Assembly (NCBI GenBank): GCA_012839145.1 | Contig: DUNY01000432.1 | Location: 1 to 5,945 of the forward strand | Source of the DNA: Thermoanaerobacterales bacterium | GTDB lineage: Bacteria; Bacillota; Thermosediminibacteria; Thermosediminibacterales; Tepidanaerobacteraceae | Direction: 5' to 3' | Length of the DNA stretch: 5,945 nucleotides | Part shown: one piece after another, positions 1-5,945 of the stretch | Layout: every line of letters begins with the position of its first letter | Position numbering within the stretch: the stretch's first letter is position 1 | The notes under the pieces: model-generated | Database searches by the model: none | Seen by the model: the letters and a program-made list of their open reading frames with translations, nothing else | Told to the model about the DNA's origin: nothing | Position numbers and translations under genes: made by a program

Positions 1-312
1 GAAGAGGCATTAGCCAAGGGATACAAAATCAAAAAAGGTGATTTTGCCTTCCGCGGTCTTGGGAAAGCTCAAGCTATGGGGCAATTTTTCGGTAAGGTTA
101 AAATCATCGCCGATGAAAAAACCGACAAATTACTAGGTGCTTCTATCATCGGCCCCCATGCCACAGACCTTATTCATGAACTGGTGGCAGGTATAAAATA
201 CGGTCTTACTGCCAAGCAGTTGGGTAAAGCTATCCATTCCCACCCTACTTTAAGTGAGGCGGTAATGGAAGCACTTCAGGATGTAAACGGACAATCAGCG
301 CACAAAGTATGA
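1..312 (+). CDS. lpdA: Dihydrolipoamide dehydrogenase, C-terminal part (5' end outside window)
   Basis: The last 103 residues of a flavoprotein disulfide reductase are visible; the frame is open from base 1, so the ATG at 76 is internal and not the start. The piece is the C-terminal dimerisation domain. It carries the family's His-Pro-Thr-x-x-Glu signature near its end (His81 and Glu86 of the visible part), the His-Glu dyad that acts as the acid-base catalyst in dihydrolipoamide dehydrogenase. The FAD- and NAD-binding domains and the redox CxxxxC lie upstream and cannot be checked. The family reoxidises dihydrolipoamide on carrier proteins such as glycine-cleavage H protein, using NAD+. Its place directly before cooC and acsDCEB matches clostridial acetogen clusters, where gcvH is usually also nearby. 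A role in glycine-cleavage-type chemistry linked to the folate branch is inference. The stop codon (310-312) overlaps the ribosome-binding site of cooC, implying tight co-expression. Confidence 0.93.
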   Translation, partial: EEALAKGYKIKKGDFAFRGLGKAQAMGQFFGKVKIIADEKTDKLLGASIIGPHATDLIHELVAGIKYGLTAKQLGKAIHSHPTLSEAVMEALQDVNGQSAHKV

Positions 313-324
313 GGAGATGATAAC

Positions 325-1104
325 ATGGCTTATACAGTAGCCGTAGCCGGGAAAGGCGGTACCGGCAAGACCACGTTAGCTGGATTTTTAATCAATTATT
401 TAGTGGAAAAAAAGCTAACACCTGTTTTAGCAGTGGATGCTGATCCCAATTCCAATTTAAATGAAGTTTTGGGTGAAGATGTGGAAACAACCTTAGGTGA
501 TATCAGAGAAGATGTAAGCATCAAAAATCGCGATGGAAAGCTGCCAGCAGGAATGAGCAAGACCGACTATATCAACTACCAACTGCAGCAGGCTGTCATA
601 GAAGGCAAAGGCTTTGATTTATTGGTTATGGGCAGGCCCGAAGGTTCTGGGTGCTATTGTTTTGCCAACGGTATTTTGAGAGAAGCCACCGACCGGCTTT
701 CGGACAACTATAAACTCATGATTATCGACAATGAAGCCGGATTGGAGCATTTGAGCCGTCGAACCACCAAAAATGTTGACATAATGTTTGCAGTAAGTGA
801 ATGTTCCAAGCGGGGAATAGAGGCTGCGGCTAGGGTTAAGCAGCTTATCGAAGAATTAAAGCTTGATGTAAAAGATCTCTACCTCATCGTAAACAGGGTT
901 CCTCCGGAAGGATTGTCTGATGATATAAAGGGGACCATAGAGAGCTATGACTTAAAACTGGCGGGAACGGTCCCGATGGACATGAAAGTCTTTGAATACG
1001 ATAACAAGGGCATACCCCTTGTTCAGCTGCCGAAAGACAGCGATGCAGTCAAAACATCAAGACAAATTTTTGATGAAATATTAATTACGCGTCTAAAAGC
1101 GTAA
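325..1104 (+). CDS. cooC: CooC-type nickel-insertion ATPase for CODH/ACS maturation
   Basis: A 259-residue MinD/SIMIBI-class P-loop ATPase, full length for the CooC/AcsF family. It has a deviant Walker A at residues 9-16 (GKGGTGKT) with the signature lysine Lys10 and the P-loop Lys15. A switch I motif follows (Asp38-Ala-Asp40-Pro-Asn42), then a switch II region around Asp135-Asn136-Glu137. Cys110-Tyr-Cys112 is the CXC motif that in CooC1 of Carboxydothermus binds nickel or zinc at the dimer interface; this separates it from MinD and from nitrogenase NifH. Known family role: ATP-dependent delivery of nickel to the CODH C-cluster or, for AcsF, to the ACS A-cluster. Which of the two it serves here is not decided by sequence; proximity to acsB without acsA slightly favours ACS. 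AGGAG at 312-316, 8 bases before ATG 325, fixes the start and overlaps the lpdA stop. It is a soluble cytoplasmic protein. Confidence 0.93.
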   Translation: MAYTVAVAGKGGTGKTTLAGFLINYLVEKKLTPVLAVDADPNSNLNEVLGEDVETTLGDIREDVSIKNRDGKLPAGMSKTDYINYQLQQAVIEGKGFDLLVMGRPEGSGCYCFANGILREATDRLSDNYKLMIIDNEAGLEHLSRRTTKNVDIMFAVSECSKRGIEAAARVKQLIEELKLDVKDLYLIVNRVPPEGLSDDIKGTIESYDLKLAGTVPMDMKVFEYDNKGIPLVQLPKDSDAVKTSRQIFDEILITRLKA

Positions 1105-1140
1105 TACCGTAATGGCAAAATTTTATTGGAGGCGATATAA

Positions 1141-2079
1141 ATGGCTTACAAAATGCCCGCACAAAAATATTCAGGGCAAATCCAGGAAGTAACAATAGGT
1201 TCAGATTTAAAACTGGGTGGAGAGTCGGTCCTGCCTTTTTACAGCTTCGACGGTGATATGGGAAATAAACCGGTCATCGGGATGGAAATTTGGGATATTA
1301 TTCCTGAATCCTGGCCTGAGGGCGTACTGAACACTTTCAAGGATGTAGCCGATGACCCGGTTAAATGGGCCAAATATTGTGAGGAAAAATACAATCCTGA
1401 TTTTATCTGCATCAAGTTTGAAGGAGCTAATCCTGACGGCCTTGACAAATCCCCGGAAGAATGTGCTGAGGTTGCAAAAAAACTGGCAGAAAACGTTAAA
1501 GTACCTTTGGTTATAGCCGGATGCCAAAATAATGAAAAAAACGCAAAAGTCTTCACAAAGGTTGCTGAAGCTCTTCCGGATAAAAACTATGTATTTCTCT
1601 CAGCAGTAGAATCCAACTATAAAGAGGTGGGAGCTGCAGTAGGTATGGCCTACGGCAATATCGTGGCTGCTGAATCCTCCGTGGACTTAAACTTGGCTAA
1701 GCAGCTCAATATTTTGGTAACCCAATTGGGCATAAAGCCGGAAAAAATGGTTATGGATCCCGGGTGTGCAGCAGTGGGATACGGATTTGAGTATGTAGTC
1801 ACAACAATGGACAGGATACGCCTTGCAGCCTTGCAGCAAAGTGACACAACACTGCAGATTCCAATGATTCTACCGGTATCTTTTGAATCCTGGAAAGTAA
1901 AAGAGTCCATAGCTCCAGAAGAAGAAATGCCAGAATGGGGATCCCAGGAAGACCGAGGCATTGCCATGGAAATATCCACTGCGGTGGGCGTTCTTGGTTC
2001 CGGAGCTAATGCCGTGATACTTCGCCATCCCCGCTCCGTTGAAGTTGTTCGCAATTTTATTAGTGAGATGACTGAATAA
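1141..2079 (+). CDS. acsD: Corrinoid iron-sulfur protein (CFeSP), small subunit
   Basis: A 312-residue protein, close to the roughly 320 residues usual for AcsD/CdhD. It is the small subunit of the corrinoid iron-sulfur protein that carries the methyl group from AcsE to acetyl-CoA synthase. The family folds as a TIM barrel that holds no iron-sulfur cluster and packs against the C-terminal cobalamin domain of AcsC, shielding the corrinoid. Recognisable segments are the early stretch LPFYSFDGDMGNKP (about residues 31-44), IAGCQNNEKNAKVF in the middle, MDPGCAAVGYGFEY (about 205-218), and the C-terminal AVGVLGSGANAVILRHPRS. No membrane segment or signal peptide is present. TTGGAGG at 1126-1132 lies 8 bases before the ATG, 36 bases after cooC ends and 19 bases before acsC begins. 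The acsD-acsC pairing supports the call because the two proteins form a heterodimer. Confidence 0.96.
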   Translation: MAYKMPAQKYSGQIQEVTIGSDLKLGGESVLPFYSFDGDMGNKPVIGMEIWDIIPESWPEGVLNTFKDVADDPVKWAKYCEEKYNPDFICIKFEGANPDGLDKSPEECAEVAKKLAENVKVPLVIAGCQNNEKNAKVFTKVAEALPDKNYVFLSAVESNYKEVGAAVGMAYGNIVAAESSVDLNLAKQLNILVTQLGIKPEKMVMDPGCAAVGYGFEYVVTTMDRIRLAALQQSDTTLQIPMILPVSFESWKVKESIAPEEEMPEWGSQEDRGIAMEISTAVGVLGSGANAVILRHPRSVEVVRNFISEMTE

Positions 2080-2083
2080 GCAA

Positions 2084-2101
2084 AAGGAGAGATGACTTAT
2101 G
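2084..2101 (+). promoter_or_regulatory. Ribosome-binding site that decides the acsC start
   Basis: AAGGAG at 2084-2089 has two ATGs after it. The one at 2092 is only 2 bases away, is in another frame, and meets TAA after 11 codons. The one at 2099 is 9 bases away and opens the 452-residue acsC frame, so it is the start. Confidence 0.75.
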
Positions 2102-3457
2102 GCCCTAAATGGAATGCAAATATATAAATTACTCCCTCGGAAAAACTGCAAAGAGTGTGGTTTTCCTACATGTCTGGCCTTTGCCATGAAACTGGCTCAA
2201 GGGGGGACAGAAGCGGAAAAATGTCCTTATATGTCAGATGAAGCAAAGGCACAGCTTGCTGAAGCTACAGCACCACCTATGAGAACTGTAAAATTCGGTA
2301 CAAATGACTTAGAGTATTCCTTAGGTGGAGAGACAGTGCTGTTCAGGCATGAAAAAACTTTTGTAAATCGCCCGAGATTTGCGGTAATGTTTTCTGACAC
2401 CATGAGTCCCGAGGAAATTGAGAAAAAGATTAAGAACATCAATGCAGTAAATTATACCCGGATTAATGAAGAAATGTATGTGGAAATTGCGGCTTTTAGA
2501 TGTGAAAGCCAAGATAAGGATACATTTATAAGTCTTATCAAAAAAGTTACTGAAAAATGTTCAAAAGTAGTGCCAATGGTAATTACAGACAATCCGGAGA
2601 TTGCTACCGCAGCTGTAAGTGAATGTGCCGACAAGGGACCGATTCTTTTCGGAGCAAATGAGCAAAATCATGATGCCATGGTAAACTTAGCAAAGGAAAA
2701 TAAGCTTTTGCTTGGAGTTACTGCGGATGGCAAGGAAAAATTATATGAACTTGTAGAGAAAATTCAAAAGGCCGGTTACAGAGAACTTTTGCTTGATGCC
2801 GGCAGTCGCAATCTAAAAGGCGCCTTTGATGATATGGTCAATATTCGAAGAACTGCACTTTTATCCGGTGACAGGACTTTCGGATATCCCACAGTTGCCT
2901 TTGTATGTGATATGGCACAAGATAAGATGATGCAGCTGGCCTGTGCATCACTGTTTGTTGAGAAATATGCCTCAATAATTGTTTTAAGTGACATTGATTA
3001 CTCCTTGGCATTGCCTTTATTTGCCCTAAGACAAAACATTTTTACCGATCCTCAAAGGCCTATGCGCATAGAGCAGGGTGTTTACAAGATAGGTACTGCA
3101 GACGAAGAATCTCCCCTTTTGGTTACCGTAGACTTTGCTCTGACCTACTTCATAGTATCCGGAGAAGTTGAAAGGTCGAAAGTTCCTTCTTGGATACTTA
3201 TACCTGATGCAGGAGGATATTCCGTGCTCACTGCTTGGGCTGCTGGCAAGTTCAACGCTAAATCTATAGCCAAAGCCGTGAAAGAATTTGAAGTGGAAAA
3301 CAAGATAAAAACCAGAGAGCTTATTATACCAGGTAAAGTAGCGGTATTAAAAGCTGACATTGAAGACGAACTGCCTGGTTGGAAGGTTATTGTAGGAGCC
3401 GAAGAGGCGGCTGCCCTGCCCAATTTCTTGAAAAACTATCAACAGGCCGCATCTTAA
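2099..3457 (+). CDS. acsC: Corrinoid iron-sulfur protein (CFeSP), large subunit
   Basis: A 452-residue protein; Moorella AcsC is about 446. The N-terminal domain carries the [4Fe-4S] motif Cys17-x2-Cys20-x4-Cys25-x16-Cys42, exactly the spacing of AcsC/CdhE. That low-potential cluster reactivates oxidised Co(II) to Co(I). A TIM-barrel domain follows (roughly residues 90-310), then a C-terminal Rossmann-like corrinoid-binding domain (about 325-450), including GGYSVLTAWAAGKF and a terminal PGKVAVLKADIEDELPGW segment typical of the family. CFeSP binds cobalamin base-off without a protein histidine ligand, so the missing DxHxxG motif is expected. The protein accepts a methyl group from AcsE and passes it to the A-cluster of AcsB. 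The start follows AAGGAG at 2084-2089 by 9 bases; an ATG at 2092 is out of frame and soon stops. A strong hairpin lies just after the stop codon. Confidence 0.97.
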   Translation: MALNGMQIYKLLPRKNCKECGFPTCLAFAMKLAQGGTEAEKCPYMSDEAKAQLAEATAPPMRTVKFGTNDLEYSLGGETVLFRHEKTFVNRPRFAVMFSDTMSPEEIEKKIKNINAVNYTRINEEMYVEIAAFRCESQDKDTFISLIKKVTEKCSKVVPMVITDNPEIATAAVSECADKGPILFGANEQNHDAMVNLAKENKLLLGVTADGKEKLYELVEKIQKAGYRELLLDAGSRNLKGAFDDMVNIRRTALLSGDRTFGYPTVAFVCDMAQDKMMQLACASLFVEKYASIIVLSDIDYSLALPLFALRQNIFTDPQRPMRIEQGVYKIGTADEESPLLVTVDFALTYFIVSGEVERSKVPSWILIPDAGGYSVLTAWAAGKFNAKSIAKAVKEFEVENKIKTRELIIPGKVAVLKADIEDELPGWKVIVGAEEAAALPNFLKNYQQAAS

Positions 3458-3529
3458 TACAAAAGTAGGTGTCGGATGCTATCGGTTATTTTCAGCATAT
3501 CCGACACCTGCATCAGAAATGGTTTTGTA
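3458..3529. repeat. Outer inverted repeat enclosing the acsC-acsE hairpin
   Basis: TACAAAA at 3458-3464 begins on the base after the acsC stop codon and is mirrored exactly by TTTTGTA at 3523-3529, so the 13-bp hairpin at 3465-3511 sits inside a second 7-bp pairing. An unpaired stretch of about 11 bases (3512-3522) remains on the 3' side. A run of ten A (3529-3538) follows, then the acsE ribosome-binding site. The arms are A/T-rich and short, so a chance origin for the outer pair is possible. No target-site duplication or transposase is visible, so I do not call it a mobile element. Confidence 0.5.
3465..3511. promoter_or_regulatory. Strong stem-loop between acsC and acsE (processing, attenuation or antisense terminator)
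   Basis: The left arm 3465-3477 (GTAGGTGTCGGAT) pairs with the right arm 3499-3511 (ATCCGACACCTGC) over 13 base pairs, one of them G-U. Above it, GCT 3478-3480 can pair with AGC 3494-3496 after a 2-base bulge, leaving a loop of 13 bases. On the + strand no U-run follows directly: the next bases are ATCAGAAATGG, so it is a poor intrinsic terminator in the direction of the operon. Read on the - strand, the stem is followed at once by UUUUGUAUUA, which looks like a modest intrinsic terminator for antisense transcripts. Possible roles are an mRNA-end-stabilising or processing hairpin that sets different levels of the acsC and acsE-acsB messages, partial attenuation, or blocking antisense transcription into acsC. 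The structure is seen in the sequence; the role is inference. Confidence 0.65.
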
Positions 3530-3553
3530 AAAAAAAAACTAGGAGGAAAGTAA

Positions 3554-4339
3554 ATGGCAAGATTTTTAACTATTGGTGAGAGGATTCACGTTATTTCCCC
3601 AGTTATCAGAAAAGCCATGCAGGAAAGAAACCCGGAACCTATAATTGCACGAGCTAGGGAACAGGTTGAGGCAGGAGCTCACTATCTGGATGTGAACATT
3701 GGACCTGCTGACAGGGATGGGGAAGAATTAATGCCTTGGGCAGTCAAAACTCTGCAGGAAGAGTTCCCTGATACACCATTGTGTCTTGATACTGCCAACA
3801 TGAAAGCCATTGAAGCAGGTATAAAGGTTTATGACAGAAAACCCGGAAAACCCATCATCAATTCTGCCGACGCGGGACCTAGAATTGAAATGATAAATTT
3901 AGCAGCTGAATATGATGCTATGGTAATTGGGCTATGTGCCAAAGAGGGTATACCGAGAGACAATGATGAGCGGATCATGTACTGCACCGAAATTCTGGAA
4001 AGAGCTATGGATGCCGGCCTTGCCCCGGAAAACATTCTCTTCGATCCCCTTTTTGTAGTAGTCAAAGGTATGCAGGATAAACAGCAGGAAGTATTGGAAG
4101 CGGTAAGACAGATTTCGGAAATGGGCTTACTTACCACCGGCGGTCTCAGTAATGTTTCCAATGGATGCCCCAAAGAGCTTCGAGGTTTGATTGAAGCGGT
4201 ATTTTGTGCTATGGCCATACAGTGCGGCCTAACTTCAGCTATAATTAATCCACTGGATAAGCTCGTAATTGACGTAATAAAAACCGCTGATTTGATAAAA
4301 GAAAGAAATCTATACGCCGATTCTTACCTTGAACTTTAA
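3554..4339 (+). CDS. acsE: Methyltetrahydrofolate:corrinoid iron-sulfur protein methyltransferase (MeTr)
   Basis: A 261-residue protein; Moorella AcsE has 262. It transfers the methyl group of (6S)-methyl-tetrahydrofolate to Co(I) of the AcsCD corrinoid protein and so joins the folate branch to the carbonyl branch of the pathway. It is a pterin-binding TIM barrel, related to the methionine-synthase folate domain and to dihydropteroate synthase. Visible folate-site elements are IGERI (7-11), LDVNIGP (45-51), Asp79 in CLDTAN, Asn103 in INSAD, Asp164 in FDPL and Asn200 in GLSNVS. These match Moorella Asp75, Asn96, Asp160 and Asn199, the last being the residue that hydrogen-bonds N5 of the pterin. 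It has the clostridial MARF N-terminus and the insertion DRKPGKP before the INS motif. AGGAGG at 3541-3546, 7 bases before the ATG, supports the start. A single methyltransferase placed between CFeSP and ACS genes makes a methionine-synthase fragment unlikely. Confidence 0.96.
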   Translation: MARFLTIGERIHVISPVIRKAMQERNPEPIIARAREQVEAGAHYLDVNIGPADRDGEELMPWAVKTLQEEFPDTPLCLDTANMKAIEAGIKVYDRKPGKPIINSADAGPRIEMINLAAEYDAMVIGLCAKEGIPRDNDERIMYCTEILERAMDAGLAPENILFDPLFVVVKGMQDKQQEVLEAVRQISEMGLLTTGGLSNVSNGCPKELRGLIEAVFCAMAIQCGLTSAIINPLDKLVIDVIKTADLIKERNLYADSYLEL

Positions 4340-4344
4340 AAAAA

Positions 4345-4358
4345 TTGCTTGAAAGCAA
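4345..4358 (+). other. Small hairpin in the acsE-acsB gap
   Basis: TTGCT (4345-4349) and AGCAA (4354-4358) can form a 5-bp stem with the loop TGAA, six bases after the acsE stop and just before an A-rich stretch leading to the acsB ribosome-binding site. It is too weak and has no U-tract, so it is not a terminator. It may be chance in A/T-rich DNA. Confidence 0.25.
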
Positions 4359-4374
4359 AAAATAAAATGTCCTT

Positions 4375-4389
4375 GGAGGGATATATATG
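4375..4389 (+). promoter_or_regulatory. Ribosome-binding site and start codon of acsB
   Basis: GGAGGG at 4375-4380 followed by an A/T spacer ending in ATG 4387 fixes the acsB start (7 bases from GGAGG). No earlier in-frame start with a better site is seen, and the resulting N-terminus MTLFDIIFTGS resembles the N-terminus of known acetyl-CoA synthases. Confidence 0.8.
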
Positions 4390-5945
4390 ACATTGTTTGA
4401 CATTATCTTTACAGGCTCCGAGCAGGCATTGGAAGCTTGCAAGTCTGTGGTCGAGCAGACAATCAAAGAATACGGTGAAAATGAAAAAGTAAACTTCCCC
4501 CATACAGCTTATAGCCTGCCAACCATCTATGCCGCAACGGGCCAAAAAATAGGAACTTTAGCAGAACTAAAAGGAGCCATAGGGGTTATTGAAAGCCTGA
4601 TCGTAAAGGAACAAAACCTTGAAAAGGCCTTGAACGCAGGTCTTGCAACTGCAGTAGCTGCAGAAGTCATCGAAGCGTGTAAATACGTAGGTGGCAAAAC
4701 ACCCTATGATGAGCCTTGCGCCGGGTTTATTCCTGATACCGTAATCCGTTCCATGGGTGTTCCTCTAGTTACCGGCGATATTCCCGGTGTAGCTGTTGTT
4801 ATTGGTGAGGCACCTACAGCTGAAGAAGCAGCTAAGATTATAAAGGACTACCAGTCTAAAGGTATTCTGGTAACTTTAGTAGGAAAAGTTATCGATCAAG
4901 CCATTGAATCAAAAGTAAAAATGGGTCTTGAATTCCGGGTGGTTCCCCTAGGTTATGATGTTACTTCAGTTATCCATATAGTTTCCTTTGCCATAAGAGC
5001 GGCACTGATATTCGGAAACGTTCAGCCGGGAGATCTACCGGAACTCCTAAAGTATACCAAGGTGAGAGTACCCGCTTTTGTAAATGCCTTAGGGCCTTTG
5101 AGTGAACTGGTAGTATCTGCCGGTGCCGGTGCAATAGCCTTAGGATTTCCGGTACTTACAGACCAGGATGTTCAGGAAGTACCCATGAACCTTATAATCC
5201 AAAAAGATTATGATAAACTGGTTCAATCCTCCCTTGAAGCCCGCGGCATAAAAATCAAGATAACGGAAATACCGATTCCGGTAGGTTTTGCCCCCGCTTT
5301 TGAAGGTGAAAGAGTACGTAAAGACGATATGTTTGTGGAATTTGGCGGCGGCCGGACACCGGCTTGGGAATTGGTAAGAAAACGAGAACTCTCGGAGGTA
5401 GAAGATCATAAGATCGAAGTTATCGGTCCTGACATAGATACACTGGGCGAAGAAGGCGGCAAACTGCCTTTGGCAATAATAGTCGATGTTGCCGGGAAGA
5501 ATATGCAAGAAGACTTTGAGCCGGTTATGGAGCGCAGAATCCACTACTTTACAAACTATATCGAAGGGGCCATGCACCTTGGACAGCGTGATATAGCATG
5601 GATAAGAATCAGTAAATCCTCCTATGAAGCGGGCTTTAGGCTGAAACACATTGGTGAGGTCATGTATGCCAAGATGCTGGATGAGTTCGGCAGTATTGCT
5701 GATAAGGTGCAGGTTACTATCATCACCGATAAGGAAAAAGTGGAAGCACTACTTGAAGAAATAGCACGGCCAAGGTATGAGGCTCGAGACGCTAGACTTG
5801 CAGGCCTTACCGACGAAAGTGTGGATACTTTTTATTCCTGCTTGCTGTGTCAATCCTTTGCACCGGCCCATGTGTGCATAGTAACACCGGAGCGGTTGGG
5901 CCTGTGCGGCGCTGTTAGCTGGCTTGACGCAAAAGCTACAAAGGA
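4387..5945 (+). CDS. acsB: Acetyl-CoA synthase, CODH/ACS complex ACS subunit (3' end outside window)
   Basis: An open frame of 519 residues runs without a stop to the right edge. The enzyme condenses CO (from the CO dehydrogenase AcsA through an internal tunnel), a methyl group from CFeSP and CoA into acetyl-CoA at a Ni-Ni-[4Fe-4S] A-cluster. Cys485, Cys488, Cys497 and Cys507 have the spacing 3, 9, 10 of Moorella Cys506, Cys509, Cys518 and Cys528, the cubane ligands; Cys488 also corresponds to the bridge to the proximal nickel. Phe491 in QSFAP corresponds to the A-cluster-lining Phe512. The Cys-Gly-Cys that binds the distal nickel should lie about 65 residues past the edge, with about 190 residues missing if the protein is the ~708 residues of clostridial ACS. 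Domain 1 is about residues 1-290, domain 2 about 290-480, then the A-cluster domain. The N-terminus is about 20 residues shorter than in Moorella. It lies 47 bases after acsE; acsA is not adjacent in the window. Confidence 0.97.
   Translation, partial: MTLFDIIFTGSEQALEACKSVVEQTIKEYGENEKVNFPHTAYSLPTIYAATGQKIGTLAELKGAIGVIESLIVKEQNLEKALNAGLATAVAAEVIEACKYVGGKTPYDEPCAGFIPDTVIRSMGVPLVTGDIPGVAVVIGEAPTAEEAAKIIKDYQSKGILVTLVGKVIDQAIESKVKMGLEFRVVPLGYDVTSVIHIVSFAIRAALIFGNVQPGDLPELLKYTKVRVPAFVNALGPLSELVVSAGAGAIALGFPVLTDQDVQEVPMNLIIQKDYDKLVQSSLEARGIKIKITEIPIPVGFAPAFEGERVRKDDMFVEFGGGRTPAWELVRKRELSEVEDHKIEVIGPDIDTLGEEGGKLPLAIIVDVAGKNMQEDFEPVMERRIHYFTNYIEGAMHLGQRDIAWIRISKSSYEAGFRLKHIGEVMYAKMLDEFGSIADKVQVTIITDKEKVEALLEEIARPRYEARDARLAGLTDESVDTFYSCLLCQSFAPAHVCIVTPERLGLCGAVSWLDAKATK

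Noticed and set aside
2092..2127. ATG at 2092 as a short upstream reading frame or alternative acsC start
   Set aside because: It is only 2 bases from the ribosome-binding site, out of frame with acsC, and stops after 11 codons without any leader-peptide-like codon run.
1650..2187. Overlapping minus-strand open frames of 134 and 105 codons across acsD and the start of acsC
   Set aside because: Both are antisense to strongly conserved CFeSP genes, and their translations are low in recognisable domain features.
2201..2206. Run of six G in acsC as a possible frameshift or slippage site
   Set aside because: The 452-residue frame is intact through it, the encoded Gly-Gly fits between the third and fourth cluster cysteines, and no alternative frame product makes sense.
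3529..3538. Ten-base A run as the tail of an intrinsic terminator on the minus strand (T10)
   Set aside because: Read on the minus strand, the T-run comes before the stem, not after it, so it cannot act as that hairpin's U-tract.
3458..3553. Small gene or riboswitch in the acsC-acsE gap
   Set aside because: The 96 bases hold the hairpin, an A-run and the acsE ribosome-binding site. There is no open frame of useful length and no recognisable cobalamin, THF or other riboswitch core.
5140..5649. Minus-strand open frame of 169 codons
   Set aside because: It lies wholly inside acsB, whose + strand frame is clearly coding. The minus translation shows no family motif and no convincing ribosome-binding site, so it is a shadow of acsB codon use.

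Overview
The window is a segment of a Wood-Ljungdahl (reductive acetyl-CoA) pathway operon, all on the + strand. It very probably comes from an acetogenic, or syntrophic acetate-oxidising, member of the Clostridia. Three things point there: the gene order lpdA-cooC-acsD-acsC-acsE-acsB is the one known from the Clostridium ljungdahlii/autoethanogenum type cluster; every complete gene has a strong AGGAGG-like ribosome-binding site; and the proteins resemble the clostridial rather than the Moorella or archaeal forms. A species cannot be named from the sequence alone.

Layout: (1) 1-312, C-terminal end of a dihydrolipoamide dehydrogenase (lpdA), cut by the window start. (2) 325-1104, a CooC-type nickel-insertion ATPase. 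(3) 1141-2079 and 2099-3457, the small (acsD) and large (acsC) subunits of the corrinoid iron-sulfur protein. (4) 3458-3553, a 96-base gap holding a strong hairpin inside a second, outer inverted repeat. (5) 3554-4339, methyltetrahydrofolate:corrinoid protein methyltransferase (acsE). (6) 4387 to the window end, the first 519 residues of acetyl-CoA synthase (acsB), which runs off the right edge just after the four cysteines that bind the A-cluster [4Fe-4S] cubane. The other gaps are 12, 36, 19 and 47 bases, so this looks like one transcription unit, perhaps subdivided at the hairpin.

How the genes work together: AcsE moves the methyl group of methyl-tetrahydrofolate to the cobalt of the AcsCD corrinoid protein. 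AcsCD delivers it to the Ni-Fe-S A-cluster of AcsB, which joins it with CO and CoA to make acetyl-CoA. CooC most likely loads nickel into CO dehydrogenase or ACS. LpdA is a glycine-cleavage-type component that is habitually linked to this cluster in acetogens. The CO dehydrogenase gene acsA is not in the window.

I found no wholly new system. The items most worth a second look are the nested inverted repeat between acsC and acsE, which looks more like a terminator on the minus strand than on the plus strand, and the short clostridial form of AcsB, which differs from Moorella ACS at its N-terminus and at a residue implicated in CoA binding. There is no gene-free stretch over 300 bases, and I see no RNA gene, mobile element or CRISPR array.
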